Below are positions 1 to 6,426 of a stretch of DNA of 9,205 nt, piece after piece. Both the position numbers and the translations under genes were made by a program. How positions within the stretch are numbered: position 1 is the stretch's first letter; every line of letters starts with the position of its first letter. Source of the DNA: an uncultured Faecalibacterium sp. (GTDB lineage: Bacteria > Bacillota > Clostridia > Oscillospirales > Ruminococcaceae); the NCBI GenBank assembly GCA_934526125.1, contig CAKSZU010000077.1:1-9205 (forward strand). The letters are read 5' to 3'. A model generated the notes under the pieces. The model did not search any database. It saw only the letters and a list, made by a program, of their open reading frames with translations, and was not told where the DNA came from.

Positions 1-53
1 CGTGCCCAAGATAGTTCGCTGGAAACGGCGCGTGAAAATAGGTAGTCGCCGAC
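1..53 (+). rRNA. rrf: 5S ribosomal RNA, 3' part (cut by window start)
   Basis: These bases align by eye with the 3' half of bacterial 5S rRNA. They contain the loop-E side strand (CCAAGATAGT, like CCGATGGTAGT in Bacillus subtilis), a hairpin CGCTG-GAAA-CGGCG in place of the Bacillus GGGG-TTT-CCCC hairpin, the conserved CGTGAAAATAGGT strand (Bacillus TGTGAGAGTAGGA), and a closing strand GTCGCCGAC that would pair with the missing 5' end. About half of a roughly 117-base gene is present. The terminator starts seven bases later, so this is probably the end of an rRNA operon whose 16S and 23S genes lie to the left. The exact 3' end (52-54) is uncertain. Confidence 0.85.
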
Positions 54-60
54 TTAAATG

Positions 61-93
61 AAAGCTCTGAGATGAAAGTCCCAGGGCTTTTTT
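61..93 (+). terminator. Intrinsic terminator after 5S rRNA
   Basis: AAAGCTCTG (61-69) pairs with CAGGGCTTT (82-90), with one G-U pair and a 12-base loop. The 3' arm runs into six Ts (88-93). Its place seven bases after the 5S end makes it the likely end of the rRNA transcript and insulates the gene at 193. Confidence 0.8.
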
Positions 94-94
94 G

Positions 95-123
95 TTGCGT
101 TTTGGGGCAGAAAATAGTATCAT
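95..123 (+). promoter_or_regulatory. Candidate sigma-A promoter for the traX-like/two-component unit
   Basis: TTGCGT (95-100) and TATCAT (118-123) are separated by 17 bases and would give a start near 130, about 60 bases before the first start codon. The -35 begins directly after the T-run of the preceding terminator. A second -10-like hexamer, TATACT (137-142), is closer to consensus but has no good -35 at 16-18 bases. The assignment rests on pattern only. Confidence 0.4.
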
Positions 124-180
124 AAAGGCAGAACCTTATACTTTCTACAGATTTTCCTGTTACACTGAATGCACAAGGAA

Positions 181-187
181 AGGAGAG
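181..187 (+). promoter_or_regulatory. Ribosome binding site that decides the traX-like start
   Basis: AGGAGAG lies seven bases before ATG 193 and is preceded by another AGGAAAGG stretch. It sits inside the reading frame that would begin at ATG 169, and nothing like it precedes 169. The start at 193 is therefore preferred. Confidence 0.8.
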
Positions 188-192
188 TTTGT

Positions 193-1056
193 ATGGAAAA
201 ATTGACAAAAAAGGGGCTGGACGGTACCCAGCTCAAGACCATTGCACTGGCGCTGATGGTGCTGGACCACATCCATTATTTCTTTGAATTCACCGGCTGC
301 ATCCCGACGGTGTTCAATATGCTGGGGCGGCTCAGTGCGCCGCTGTTTTTGTTCTGCACGGTGGAGGGCTTTGCCCACACCCATGACCGTAAGCGGTATT
401 TTATCCGCATCTGGGCCATTGGTACAGCCATGGCAGCGCTGGAATTTCTTATGATCTACGCCAAAGCCTTCCGGCGCGGGGACGACTTCTACCCGCTGAA
501 CGCGATTTTTCAGGATCTTGCGCTGCTGTGCATCGTCTGGCAGGGCATCGACTGGCTGCGGGAGAAAAAGCTTGCAAAAGGCATTGCTGCCATTGCCGCC
601 GTTTTGTGTTGGCCATTTGCGGTGCTGGTATTTCTGCTGCTCTTCCCACAGGTGCAGGATATGCCCATCGCTTCGACAGTCGTGGCCTTTGTCATCACCA
701 GCCCGCTGCCCATGTGGACGGCCATCACGGACGGCAGCTGGAGCTTTTTGCTGGGCGGTGTGCTGCTGTATGCATTGCGTGGACGGCGCAAAGTGCAGCT
801 GACGGTATGGGCACTGGTGATTTTCCTGTGTGACTTTGCGCTGACCTTTGGGATGGCTTGCCGACAGGAGGGTTTTGTCTGGACGCAGATGTTCACCGAC
901 TACTACGAGTGGTTCGGCGTGGCGGCGGTGCTGCTGATGCTGCTGTACAACGGGCAGCGCGGCAGCGGGCACAAGCAGCTGTTCTACTGGTTCTACCCCG
1001 CCCATGTGTATCTGCTGTACGGGGCATCCTGCCTTGTTTATAACGTGTTGAGGTGA
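193..1056 (+). CDS. TraX-family integral membrane protein
   Basis: This 287-residue, strongly hydrophobic protein has several predicted membrane helices. It carries the family's N-terminal signature: a basic start, then LKTIALALMVLDHIHYFF (residues 14-31, with D25, H26 and H28), LGRLSAPLFLF (44-54), and EGFAHT followed by a basic stretch (58-69). Near the C-terminus is a FYPAH motif of the kind also seen in membrane acyltransferases. Plasmid-F TraX N-acetylates pilin. Chromosomal Firmicute homologues are usually uncharacterised, so acetylation of a surface polymer or protein is only an inference. Start 193 is chosen for its ribosome binding site; an in-frame ATG at 169 has none. The next gene begins four bases after the stop, so co-expression with the two-component system is likely. 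No conjugation gene is visible nearby. Confidence 0.85.
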   Translation: MEKLTKKGLDGTQLKTIALALMVLDHIHYFFEFTGCIPTVFNMLGRLSAPLFLFCTVEGFAHTHDRKRYFIRIWAIGTAMAALEFLMIYAKAFRRGDDFYPLNAIFQDLALLCIVWQGIDWLREKKLAKGIAAIAAVLCWPFAVLVFLLLFPQVQDMPIASTVVAFVITSPLPMWTAITDGSWSFLLGGVLLYALRGRRKVQLTVWALVIFLCDFALTFGMACRQEGFVWTQMFTDYYEWFGVAAVLLMLLYNGQRGSGHKQLFYWFYPAHVYLLYGASCLVYNVLR

Positions 1057-1060
1057 TCTT

Positions 1061-1741
1061 GTGGCAAACATTCTGGCAGTGGATGACAATCTGGAGCTCT
1101 GCAAGCTGATCCGCACCGCCTTGGAACGGGACGGACACCGGGTAGAAACGCGGCAGGCGGGCGGGGCGCTGACCGAGGCGCTCTGCCGCTGGGCAGACTG
1201 CATCCTGCTGGATGTGATGATGCCCGGGGAGGACGGCTTTGCGGTCTGTCGGCGCATCCGCAGCCTGACCGAAGTGCCCATTCTCTTTCTGAGTGCCCGC
1301 ACCGACGAGGCGGCCGTGCTGAAGGGGCTGGGCATTGGAGCGGATGATTATCTGCAAAAGCCGTTTCGAGTGGCAGAGCTGCGGGCGCGGGTAGCGGCGC
1401 ATTTGCGGCGGCAGAATCGGACACCAATGCACCGGATGGTGCGCAGTGGGGTGGAATTCGACCTGTTCGGCAAAAGCGCAGAGGTGCAGAATGTTATCCT
1501 GCCGCTGACCCGCTCGGAATATGCAATCTGTGAATATCTGGCGCTCCATGCAGGGCAAACCTTTACAAAGGAGCAGATCTATGAGGCTGTCTTTGGAGTG
1601 GACGGTACGTCGGATGATACAGCAGTGACCCAGCACATCAAAAATATTCGGGCAAAGCTGCGCACGGCAGGCGTTGCGGCGCCGGAAACACTCTTGAAAA
1701 CCGTGTGGGGAGTGGGGTATCAATGGAAAAACGAGGACTGA
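1061..1741 (+). CDS. OmpR/PhoB-family response regulator
   Basis: This 226-residue DNA-binding response regulator looks complete. The receiver domain (about 3-115) has the acidic pair D8-D9, the phosphorylated aspartate D51 in LLDVMMPGEDGF, the switch serine S78 and the conserved lysine K100 in DDYLQKPF. The C-terminal winged helix (about 128-225) contains LTRSEYAICEYL, a recognition-helix region DDTAVTQHIKNIRAKL and the closing VWGVGYQW typical of the family. The start codon is GTG at 1061. Its ribosome binding site, GAGGTGAT, overlaps the stop of the TraX-like gene, suggesting coupled translation. The kinase gene overlaps its 3' end by 19 bases. Target genes cannot be read from the sequence; control of its own operon would be usual. 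Because the partner kinase lacks a catalytic domain, phosphorylation may depend on another kinase or a small phosphodonor. Confidence 0.93.
   Translation: MANILAVDDNLELCKLIRTALERDGHRVETRQAGGALTEALCRWADCILLDVMMPGEDGFAVCRRIRSLTEVPILFLSARTDEAAVLKGLGIGADDYLQKPFRVAELRARVAAHLRRQNRTPMHRMVRSGVEFDLFGKSAEVQNVILPLTRSEYAICEYLALHAGQTFTKEQIYEAVFGVDGTSDDTAVTQHIKNIRAKLRTAGVAAPETLLKTVWGVGYQWKNED
1707..1717 (+). promoter_or_regulatory. Ribosome binding site that decides the kinase start
   Basis: The purine run GGGGAGTGGGG ends five bases before ATG 1723, within the last codons of the response regulator gene. A GTG at 1705 in the same frame would lie within or upstream of this run and has no site of its own, so ATG 1723 is preferred. 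Confidence 0.6.
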
Positions 1742-2664
1742 TCTCACTGCGCAGCGTATTGCTGCGGTATCTGGTACGGACCGCAGTGGACTGTGTACTG
1801 GCAGTGGTGGTGTGGTTTCTGCTGCTGCTCCTGTACATCGACAGTGGATTGTTTCTGCCTGCCCGCTCTGCTGCTGAGGCTGCACAGACGGCGGTGCAGA
1901 AGATCCTGCCGGAGATGACGGCTGAAACCTTTGATGCGTCCCGGCTGGACCCGCTGTGCCGGTATGTCCTTTATGCCGGGCAGGACGGGGATGAAGTGCT
2001 TGCTACCAACATGGATGACCGTCATCTGCAATGGGCGCTGGAAGAGCGGCAAGGAACGGTCCGCTGGCACGTTGGGTACACACAGTATTATTTGGGGGCA
2101 ACATTACGGGACGGAAGCTTTTGTCAACTGCAATTTGATTATGCGGTACCCTATGCGGACCCTGCGCTGCGCAGAACATTGCCGGATGTGCAGACGGTGC
2201 ATGTTGTACTGGGCATATTCCTGCTGCTGGGTGTGATAGGGTGGAGTACCCATCGGACCGGAAAATTTCTGGCCCGCGAGGCGGAAAAGCTGACCGAAGC
2301 TGCACAGAACGTGGCACAGCAGAACTTGGAGGAAAGCGGATTCGGCCATGCGAGGGTAAAAGAATACGATGCTGCGTTACAGGCATTGCAGACCATGGGC
2401 GGTGAATTGACCGACAGTTTGCAGCGGCAGTGGGATATGGAACAGCGGCAGCGGGAACAGATCATGCAGCTTTCCCACAAACTGAAAACGCCGCTGACAC
2501 TCATTCAGGGCAACGCGGAACTGCTGGCGGAGGATGAGAACCTGACCACGGAACAGAAACGGCAGCTGGAGATCATCCTGCGAAGTACCGAGCAGACACG
2601 CGAATATCTCCTGCGCATCCGTGCCGAGGTGCAGACTCCGTTGAAATACAAACAGAAGCCATAG
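1723..2664 (+). CDS. Sensor histidine kinase lacking its ATP-binding domain
   Basis: The product is 313 residues, short for a membrane kinase of this kind (usually 400-500). In order it has a first membrane helix (about 18-39), an extracytoplasmic sensor segment (about 40-156), a second membrane helix (about 157-175), a HAMP-like linker and a HisKA dimerisation helix. The phosphoacceptor is H252 in LSHKLKTPLTLI, with T256 and P257 in the normal places. The residue after the histidine is lysine (K253) instead of the usual Glu or Asp. The frame ends about 60 residues after H252. No N, G1, F or G2 box of an ATPase domain follows in this frame, and the next 390 bases encode none in the other + frames as far as I can read. 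The gene overlaps the response regulator by 19 bases. It could be a decayed kinase, or a phosphoacceptor partner served by another kinase. Confidence 0.85.
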   Translation: MEKRGLISLRSVLLRYLVRTAVDCVLAVVVWFLLLLLYIDSGLFLPARSAAEAAQTAVQKILPEMTAETFDASRLDPLCRYVLYAGQDGDEVLATNMDDRHLQWALEERQGTVRWHVGYTQYYLGATLRDGSFCQLQFDYAVPYADPALRRTLPDVQTVHVVLGIFLLLGVIGWSTHRTGKFLAREAEKLTEAAQNVAQQNLEESGFGHARVKEYDAALQALQTMGGELTDSLQRQWDMEQRQREQIMQLSHKLKTPLTLIQGNAELLAEDENLTTEQKRQLEIILRSTEQTREYLLRIRAEVQTPLKYKQKP

Positions 2665-2667
2665 AAA

Positions 2668-2712
2668 AGCGGCCCCGCCGCGTTGGGATACCAACGTGAC
2701 GGGGCCGCTGTG
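2668..2712 (+). terminator. Strong long-stem hairpin, likely bidirectional terminator
   Basis: AGCGGCCCCG (2668-2677) pairs exactly with CGGGGCCGCT (2700-2709). After one C-A mismatch the stem continues through eight more pairs (2679-2686 with 2691-2698, one of them G-U), leaving the loop GATA. It begins four bases after the kinase stop. The + strand tail is T-rich but interrupted (TGTTGTTCTTT). Read on the - strand, the stem is followed by TTTTC, so it may also stop transcription arriving from the right. Confidence 0.75.
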
Positions 2713-2722
2713 TTGTTCTTTG

Positions 2723-2904
2723 GAGTACCCGGAAAAATCAGCCCTTGCCGACGCAGCCGAACAGCCCACCAGCAGAATGACCGTGCGGTGATGGATGCGT
2801 ATGGTTTTGTGAAGGAAACCGAAGCCCGTACCAGCGAAAGCGCCTGTGTGGCCGAGCTGATGAAGCTTTATCAGAAACTCTCGGCAGAAAAGAACGCAGA
2901 ATAA
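2723..2904 (+). pseudogene. Relic of the C-terminus of an MmeI/type IIL-like DNA methyltransferase
   Basis: From 2764 to the stop at 2904 the frame reads AHQQNDRAVMDAYGF, a short linker, then SESACVAELMKLYQKL. I recognise this pattern from the extreme C-terminus of large class I SAM-dependent DNA methyltransferases of the MmeI/type IIL group. Just upstream, in a different frame (from 2723), is EYPEKSALAD, resembling the YPxxSLAD motif that precedes it in those proteins. The two pieces are out of frame, and roughly a dozen expected residues between them are missing, so the sequence carries a frameshift and a small deletion. There is no ribosome binding site, and the only upstream start in the 2764 frame, TTG 2683, lies inside the hairpin. 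No catalytic part of a methyltransferase is present. The family call is from memory of sequence patterns. Confidence 0.6.
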
Positions 2905-2945
2905 GCTCGGCAGTCCGCTCCCGAAAAAGAGCAGCCGCCTTGAAG

Positions 2946-2981
2946 ATCCCGCACGTTTCCCAAACGCGTGCGGGATTTTTT
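2946..2981 (+). terminator. Intrinsic terminator upstream of the SNF2 operon
   Basis: ATCCCGCACG (2946-2955) pairs perfectly with CGTGCGGGAT (2967-2976), a ten-base GC-rich stem with an 11-base loop, followed directly by a run of six Ts (2976-2981). It lies 41 bases after the methyltransferase relic's stop and may be that lost gene's original terminator. It separates the relic from the promoter of the next operon. Confidence 0.9.
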
Positions 2982-2992
2982 GCGCAAATCTC

Positions 2993-3021
2993 TTGCATCC
3001 GGTCTGCCGGTGCGGTATGCT
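2993..3021 (+). promoter_or_regulatory. Sigma-A-type promoter of the SNF2/murein-peptide operon
   Basis: TTGCAT (2993-2998) and TATGCT (3016-3021) are separated by exactly 17 bases. They sit just after a strong terminator and about 36 bases before the start codon at 3058. The expected transcription start is near 3028, leaving a leader of about 30 bases that contains the ribosome binding site GAGGGAGGGG (3041-3050). I see no clear operator or riboswitch in this short leader. Confidence 0.6.
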
Positions 3022-3057
3022 TAACCAATAGAGCATTGCAGAGGGAGGGGACCCGAG

Positions 3058-6000
3058 ATGGACAGAGATGAGATCCGGTACCTGCTGGGCAGCACGATTT
3101 TTGCGCGGGCCAAAGCTTACCGCGACCGGATACGGGATGTCAGCTGCGAAGTGGCGGAAAACGGTGTACGCCACCTGAGCGCCCAGGTGGAAGGCAGCGG
3201 ACATCAGCTGTACCGGACCCAAGCCTGGCTGCGGGAAAACGGTACCTTTGTCAGCGCGAGCTGTACCTGTCCCTACAATGAGAATGGCGATGGTCCCTGC
3301 TGCAAGCATATCGGCGCTCTGCTTCTGTGGGATTGTGAACAGACCGAGAAGCAACCTGTTGAAAAGCAGACCGCGGCTGCAGATCCGGCCGGGATCCCCG
3401 GGGTGGTGCGGGGCACGGCGGGCCTGCCTGCCCATCTGGCAGAGGAGCCGGAGCCGCTCCGGAAGGACAGCTACGAGTCCGGGCTGGAAATGCTGTTCGG
3501 CAAAAAGTGGCGGGGCGAGGAACCGGAGTCGGATTACGAAGTCCGTCAGCTGCTGCAGACCTATCAGAAAGGGGCGCTGGCCGAGGTGGATGCGGCCCCC
3601 GTCTGGGAAGATGGCCGCACCCATTTTGCGGAGCTGGAACCGGAACTGACCTTGATCCCGGGGGAGCGTCCCTGGCTGCGGCTGCGGATCTCGGCAGACA
3701 GCGGGCGGCAGTATGTGGTCAAGAGCATTCCGGAGCTGCTGACGGCGGTGGAAGAACACCGCACAGTTTTTTACGGAAAAGCGCTGGAATTCCGCCACAG
3801 CTGGGATGCCTTTACCCCGGAGAGCCAGCAGCTGCTGCGGCTGCTGCGGCGTCAGATCAGTGCGCGGAAGAGCGTGGAAAGCAGTCTGCGGACCTACGGC
3901 AGCACCGAAAAGGGCGGGCCTGCAGGCGGCATGGCCCTGAACGGGGAGATCTTTGACGGGCTGGTGAGTCTGTACGAGACCACCGGCTGGCTGGGCGGAT
4001 ATGAGCTGAAGAGCGGGATGCCGGCTCTGACCATGCAGGTGAACCGGCGCCGGGGCGGCGTGGAGGTGGCGGTGTCCCCGTCCCTGGGCTGGACTTCCGG
4101 GCTGGATCATGAGTATTTGTACAGCGAGGACACCCTCTGGCAGCTGGACCGGGCAGGCAGTGCCCGGCTGCTGCCCGCGCTGAAAGCCCTCTGCGGCAAG
4201 AGTCTGTTTTTCACCACAAAGGACGCCACCGCGTTCTGCAGCTATGTGCTGCCGGAGCTGGGGCACCGGGTGACCATTGAGGACCCGGAGCGGCTGCTGC
4301 TGAATCAGATCCCGCTGGAACCGGTGGTGCAGTTTTATCTGGATGCCCCGCAGATGGGGGCTGTGTCGGCCCATGCAGAATTCCTGTACGGGGAGGACCG
4401 GGTGCGCCCCGGCGAGCCTGCCCCCGCCGGTCTGCTGCGGGACGCCCGCACCGAACAGCGGGCAGGGCGTCTGCTGGGCCGGTATCTGGAACCGGGGCTG
4501 GACACCATGGGCAGCGGCGTGGCCACGAAATACGAGACCTATGAGGAAGAGGCAGTCTACCGCTTTCTGGAGGAGGGCGTCCCGGCGCTGCTGGCAGAGG
4601 GCGAGGTCTACCTGACCGATGCCTTCCGGAACCTGCAGGCGGCTCCGCCCCGGATCTCGGTGGGGGTGTCGGTCCACGGCAGCGTTCTGGATCTGGAAGT
4701 GGACACCGGCGAGTTCCCGGTCAGTGAGCTGAAGGCACTGCTGAAGTCCCTCCACCAGAAAAAGCGATACCACCGTCTGCGGGACGGCCGCCTGCTCCGG
4801 CTGGATGATTCCATGGAGGCGCTGGACGAGCTGAACGAGACGCTGGAACTGTCCGGCGCAAAGCTGGGCAAGAACCATGCGCAGCTGCCCCTCTACCGTG
4901 CCCCCAGTCTGGACCGGGCCCTTTCGGGGCAAAACGGCATCCGCTTCAACCGGGACGATGCGTTCCGGCAGATCAGCCGGAGCTTTCATGCGGTGAAAGA
5001 CAGCGAGTATACCCCGCCGGAATCTCTCCGGAAAGTATTGCGAAAATACCAGCGGGACGGCTACCGCTGGCTGCGGACACTGGACAGCTACGGCATGGGC
5101 GGCATTCTGGCGGACGATATGGGTCTGGGCAAGACCCTGCAGGTGCTGAGCTACCTGCTGGCCATCAAGGAACAGGGGGAGAACACCCTGCCCAGCCTGA
5201 TCGTCTGCCCGGCGTCGCTGGTGTGGAACTGGGCAGAGGAATGCCGGAAGTTCACCCCGGAGCTGGTCTGTGTGCCGGTGGATGGCGATGCCGCCCACCG
5301 GGCGGCTCTGGCGGACAGCTGGGATGCCGCGGATCTGGTGGTGACCAGCTACGACCTGCTGCGCCGGGACGAGGGCCTTTACGAGGGCCGGAAATTCTAT
5401 GCCTGCATCCTGGACGAGGCGCAGGCCATCAAGAACCACACGACCCAGAAATACAAGGCGGTCTGTCAGGTGGAGAGCCGGGTCCGCTTTGCCCTGACCG
5501 GTACTCCGGTGGAGAACCGGCTGGGCGAGTTGTGGAGCATCTTCTCCTTCCTGATGCCGGGGTATCTGCCGCCGTACAAGAGCTTCTGCGCCCGGTTCGA
5601 AAAGCCCATCGTGCAGGAGGACGACAAAACGGCTGTGCGCCGGCTGAACCAGCTGACGGGGCCTTTCATCCTCCGCCGGATGAAGTCGGAGGTGCTGAAG
5701 GAGCTGCCCCCCAAGACGGAGAGCGTCTACCGCATCGAGCTGGAAGAAGAGCAGCGCAAGCTCTATCTGGCGGCGGTGGTGGATGCCCGGGAGAAGCTGC
5801 GGGCCGCAAAGCCGGAGGACAAGATGGCAGTATTCGCCGTCCTCATGCGGCTGCGGGAGATCTGCTGCGACCCGAGGCTCATCGCTGACAACTGGACGGG
5901 CGGCAGCGCCAAGCTGGAAGCCTGCACCGAGCTGGTGACCAGCGCCGTGGAGGGCGGCCACCGCATCCTGCTGTTCAGCCAGTTCACCTCGATGCTGGAA

Positions 6001-6426
6001 CTGCTGGCAAAGCGGCTGGATCAGGAAGGGATCAGCCACTTCACCCTGCAGGGTTCCACTCCGAAACCGGTGCGGGCCGAGCTGGTGCGCCGGTTCAACA
6101 GCGGGGAGGTCAGCGTGTTCCTGATCTCGCTGCGGGCCGGCGGCACCGGCCTGAACCTGACGGCGGCTGATATCGTGATCCATTACGACCCGTGGTGGAA
6201 TGTGGCGGCCCAGAATCAGGCCACCGACCGTGCCTACCGCATCGGCCAGCAGAACCCGGTGCAGGTGTATAAACTGATCGCACAGGATACGATCGAAGAA
6301 AAGATCGTGGAATTGCAGCAGGCAAAGCAGTCGCTGGCTGAAACGGTGACCGGAAGCGCGGACGGCGCCATCCTTGCCATGAAGCCGGAAGAGCTGCTGA
6401 AACTGCTGGAAGGGAGCGAACCATGA
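3058..6426 (+). CDS. SWIM zinc-finger SNF2-family ATPase (DEAD/DEAH helicase-like)
   Basis: This 1122-residue protein belongs to the bacterial SNF2 (Swi2/Snf2, RapA-like) DNA translocases, which use ATP to move along duplex DNA and remodel bound protein. Near the N-terminus is a SWIM zinc finger: C69-x-C71, ten residues, then C82-x-H84. A long middle region (about 200-640) fits the bacterial SNF2-associated domain. The ATPase core is complete: a Q-motif-like KYQRDGYRWL (663-672), Walker A ADDMGLGKT (685-693, K692), the DEAQ box (786-789), TGTP (814-817), SLRAGGTGLNL (1024-1034) and the arginine-finger motif QATDRAYRIGQ (1054-1064). The length is normal for the SWIM-SNF2 type. It heads an operon, with the next gene overlapping its stop by ATGA. 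No nuclease or methyltransferase domain is attached. The cellular role is unknown; transcription recycling or DNA repair are possible. Confidence 0.95.
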   Translation: MDRDEIRYLLGSTIFARAKAYRDRIRDVSCEVAENGVRHLSAQVEGSGHQLYRTQAWLRENGTFVSASCTCPYNENGDGPCCKHIGALLLWDCEQTEKQPVEKQTAAADPAGIPGVVRGTAGLPAHLAEEPEPLRKDSYESGLEMLFGKKWRGEEPESDYEVRQLLQTYQKGALAEVDAAPVWEDGRTHFAELEPELTLIPGERPWLRLRISADSGRQYVVKSIPELLTAVEEHRTVFYGKALEFRHSWDAFTPESQQLLRLLRRQISARKSVESSLRTYGSTEKGGPAGGMALNGEIFDGLVSLYETTGWLGGYELKSGMPALTMQVNRRRGGVEVAVSPSLGWTSGLDHEYLYSEDTLWQLDRAGSARLLPALKALCGKSLFFTTKDATAFCSYVLPELGHRVTIEDPERLLLNQIPLEPVVQFYLDAPQMGAVSAHAEFLYGEDRVRPGEPAPAGLLRDARTEQRAGRLLGRYLEPGLDTMGSGVATKYETYEEEAVYRFLEEGVPALLAEGEVYLTDAFRNLQAAPPRISVGVSVHGSVLDLEVDTGEFPVSELKALLKSLHQKKRYHRLRDGRLLRLDDSMEALDELNETLELSGAKLGKNHAQLPLYRAPSLDRALSGQNGIRFNRDDAFRQISRSFHAVKDSEYTPPESLRKVLRKYQRDGYRWLRTLDSYGMGGILADDMGLGKTLQVLSYLLAIKEQGENTLPSLIVCPASLVWNWAEECRKFTPELVCVPVDGDAAHRAALADSWDAADLVVTSYDLLRRDEGLYEGRKFYACILDEAQAIKNHTTQKYKAVCQVESRVRFALTGTPVENRLGELWSIFSFLMPGYLPPYKSFCARFEKPIVQEDDKTAVRRLNQLTGPFILRRMKSEVLKELPPKTESVYRIELEEEQRKLYLAAVVDAREKLRAAKPEDKMAVFAVLMRLREICCDPRLIADNWTGGSAKLEACTELVTSAVEGGHRILLFSQFTSMLELLAKRLDQEGISHFTLQGSTPKPVRAELVRRFNSGEVSVFLISLRAGGTGLNLTAADIVIHYDPWWNVAAQNQATDRAYRIGQQNPVQVYKLIAQDTIEEKIVELQQAKQSLAETVTGSADGAILAMKPEELLKLLEGSEP

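Noticed and set aside
143..166. A possible operator palindrome (CTACAG / CTGTTA) before the TraX-like gene
   Set aside because: The match is short and imperfect, with no second copy, so chance is the simpler explanation.
169..192. Upstream start ATG 169 for the TraX-like gene
   Set aside because: There is no ribosome binding site before it, whereas ATG 193 has AGGAGAG at ideal spacing inside the extra segment.
160..1885. Long - strand frames of 391 and 330 codons opposite the TraX-like and response regulator genes
   Set aside because: The + strand genes here have clear family motifs and ribosome binding sites. The antisense products show no motif and span several unrelated genes.
2683..2763. 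An intact 73-residue gene starting at TTG 2683
   Set aside because: The start lies in the arm of a terminator hairpin, there is no ribosome binding site, and the first 27 codons do not match the family that the rest resembles. The neighbouring frame fits better there.
2665..3057. An ATPase domain of the kinase hidden in another frame downstream
   Set aside because: I looked in all three + frames for asparagine-box and glycine-rich motifs and found none. The stretch is explained by the hairpin, relic, terminator and promoter.
3058..6426. SNF2 helicase as part of a phage-defence system such as DISARM, suggested by the nearby methyltransferase relic
   Set aside because: The relic lies beyond a terminator and promoter, outside the SNF2 operon. 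The ATPase has the SWIM/SNF2-associated layout, and its operon partners are peptidases, with no defence gene.
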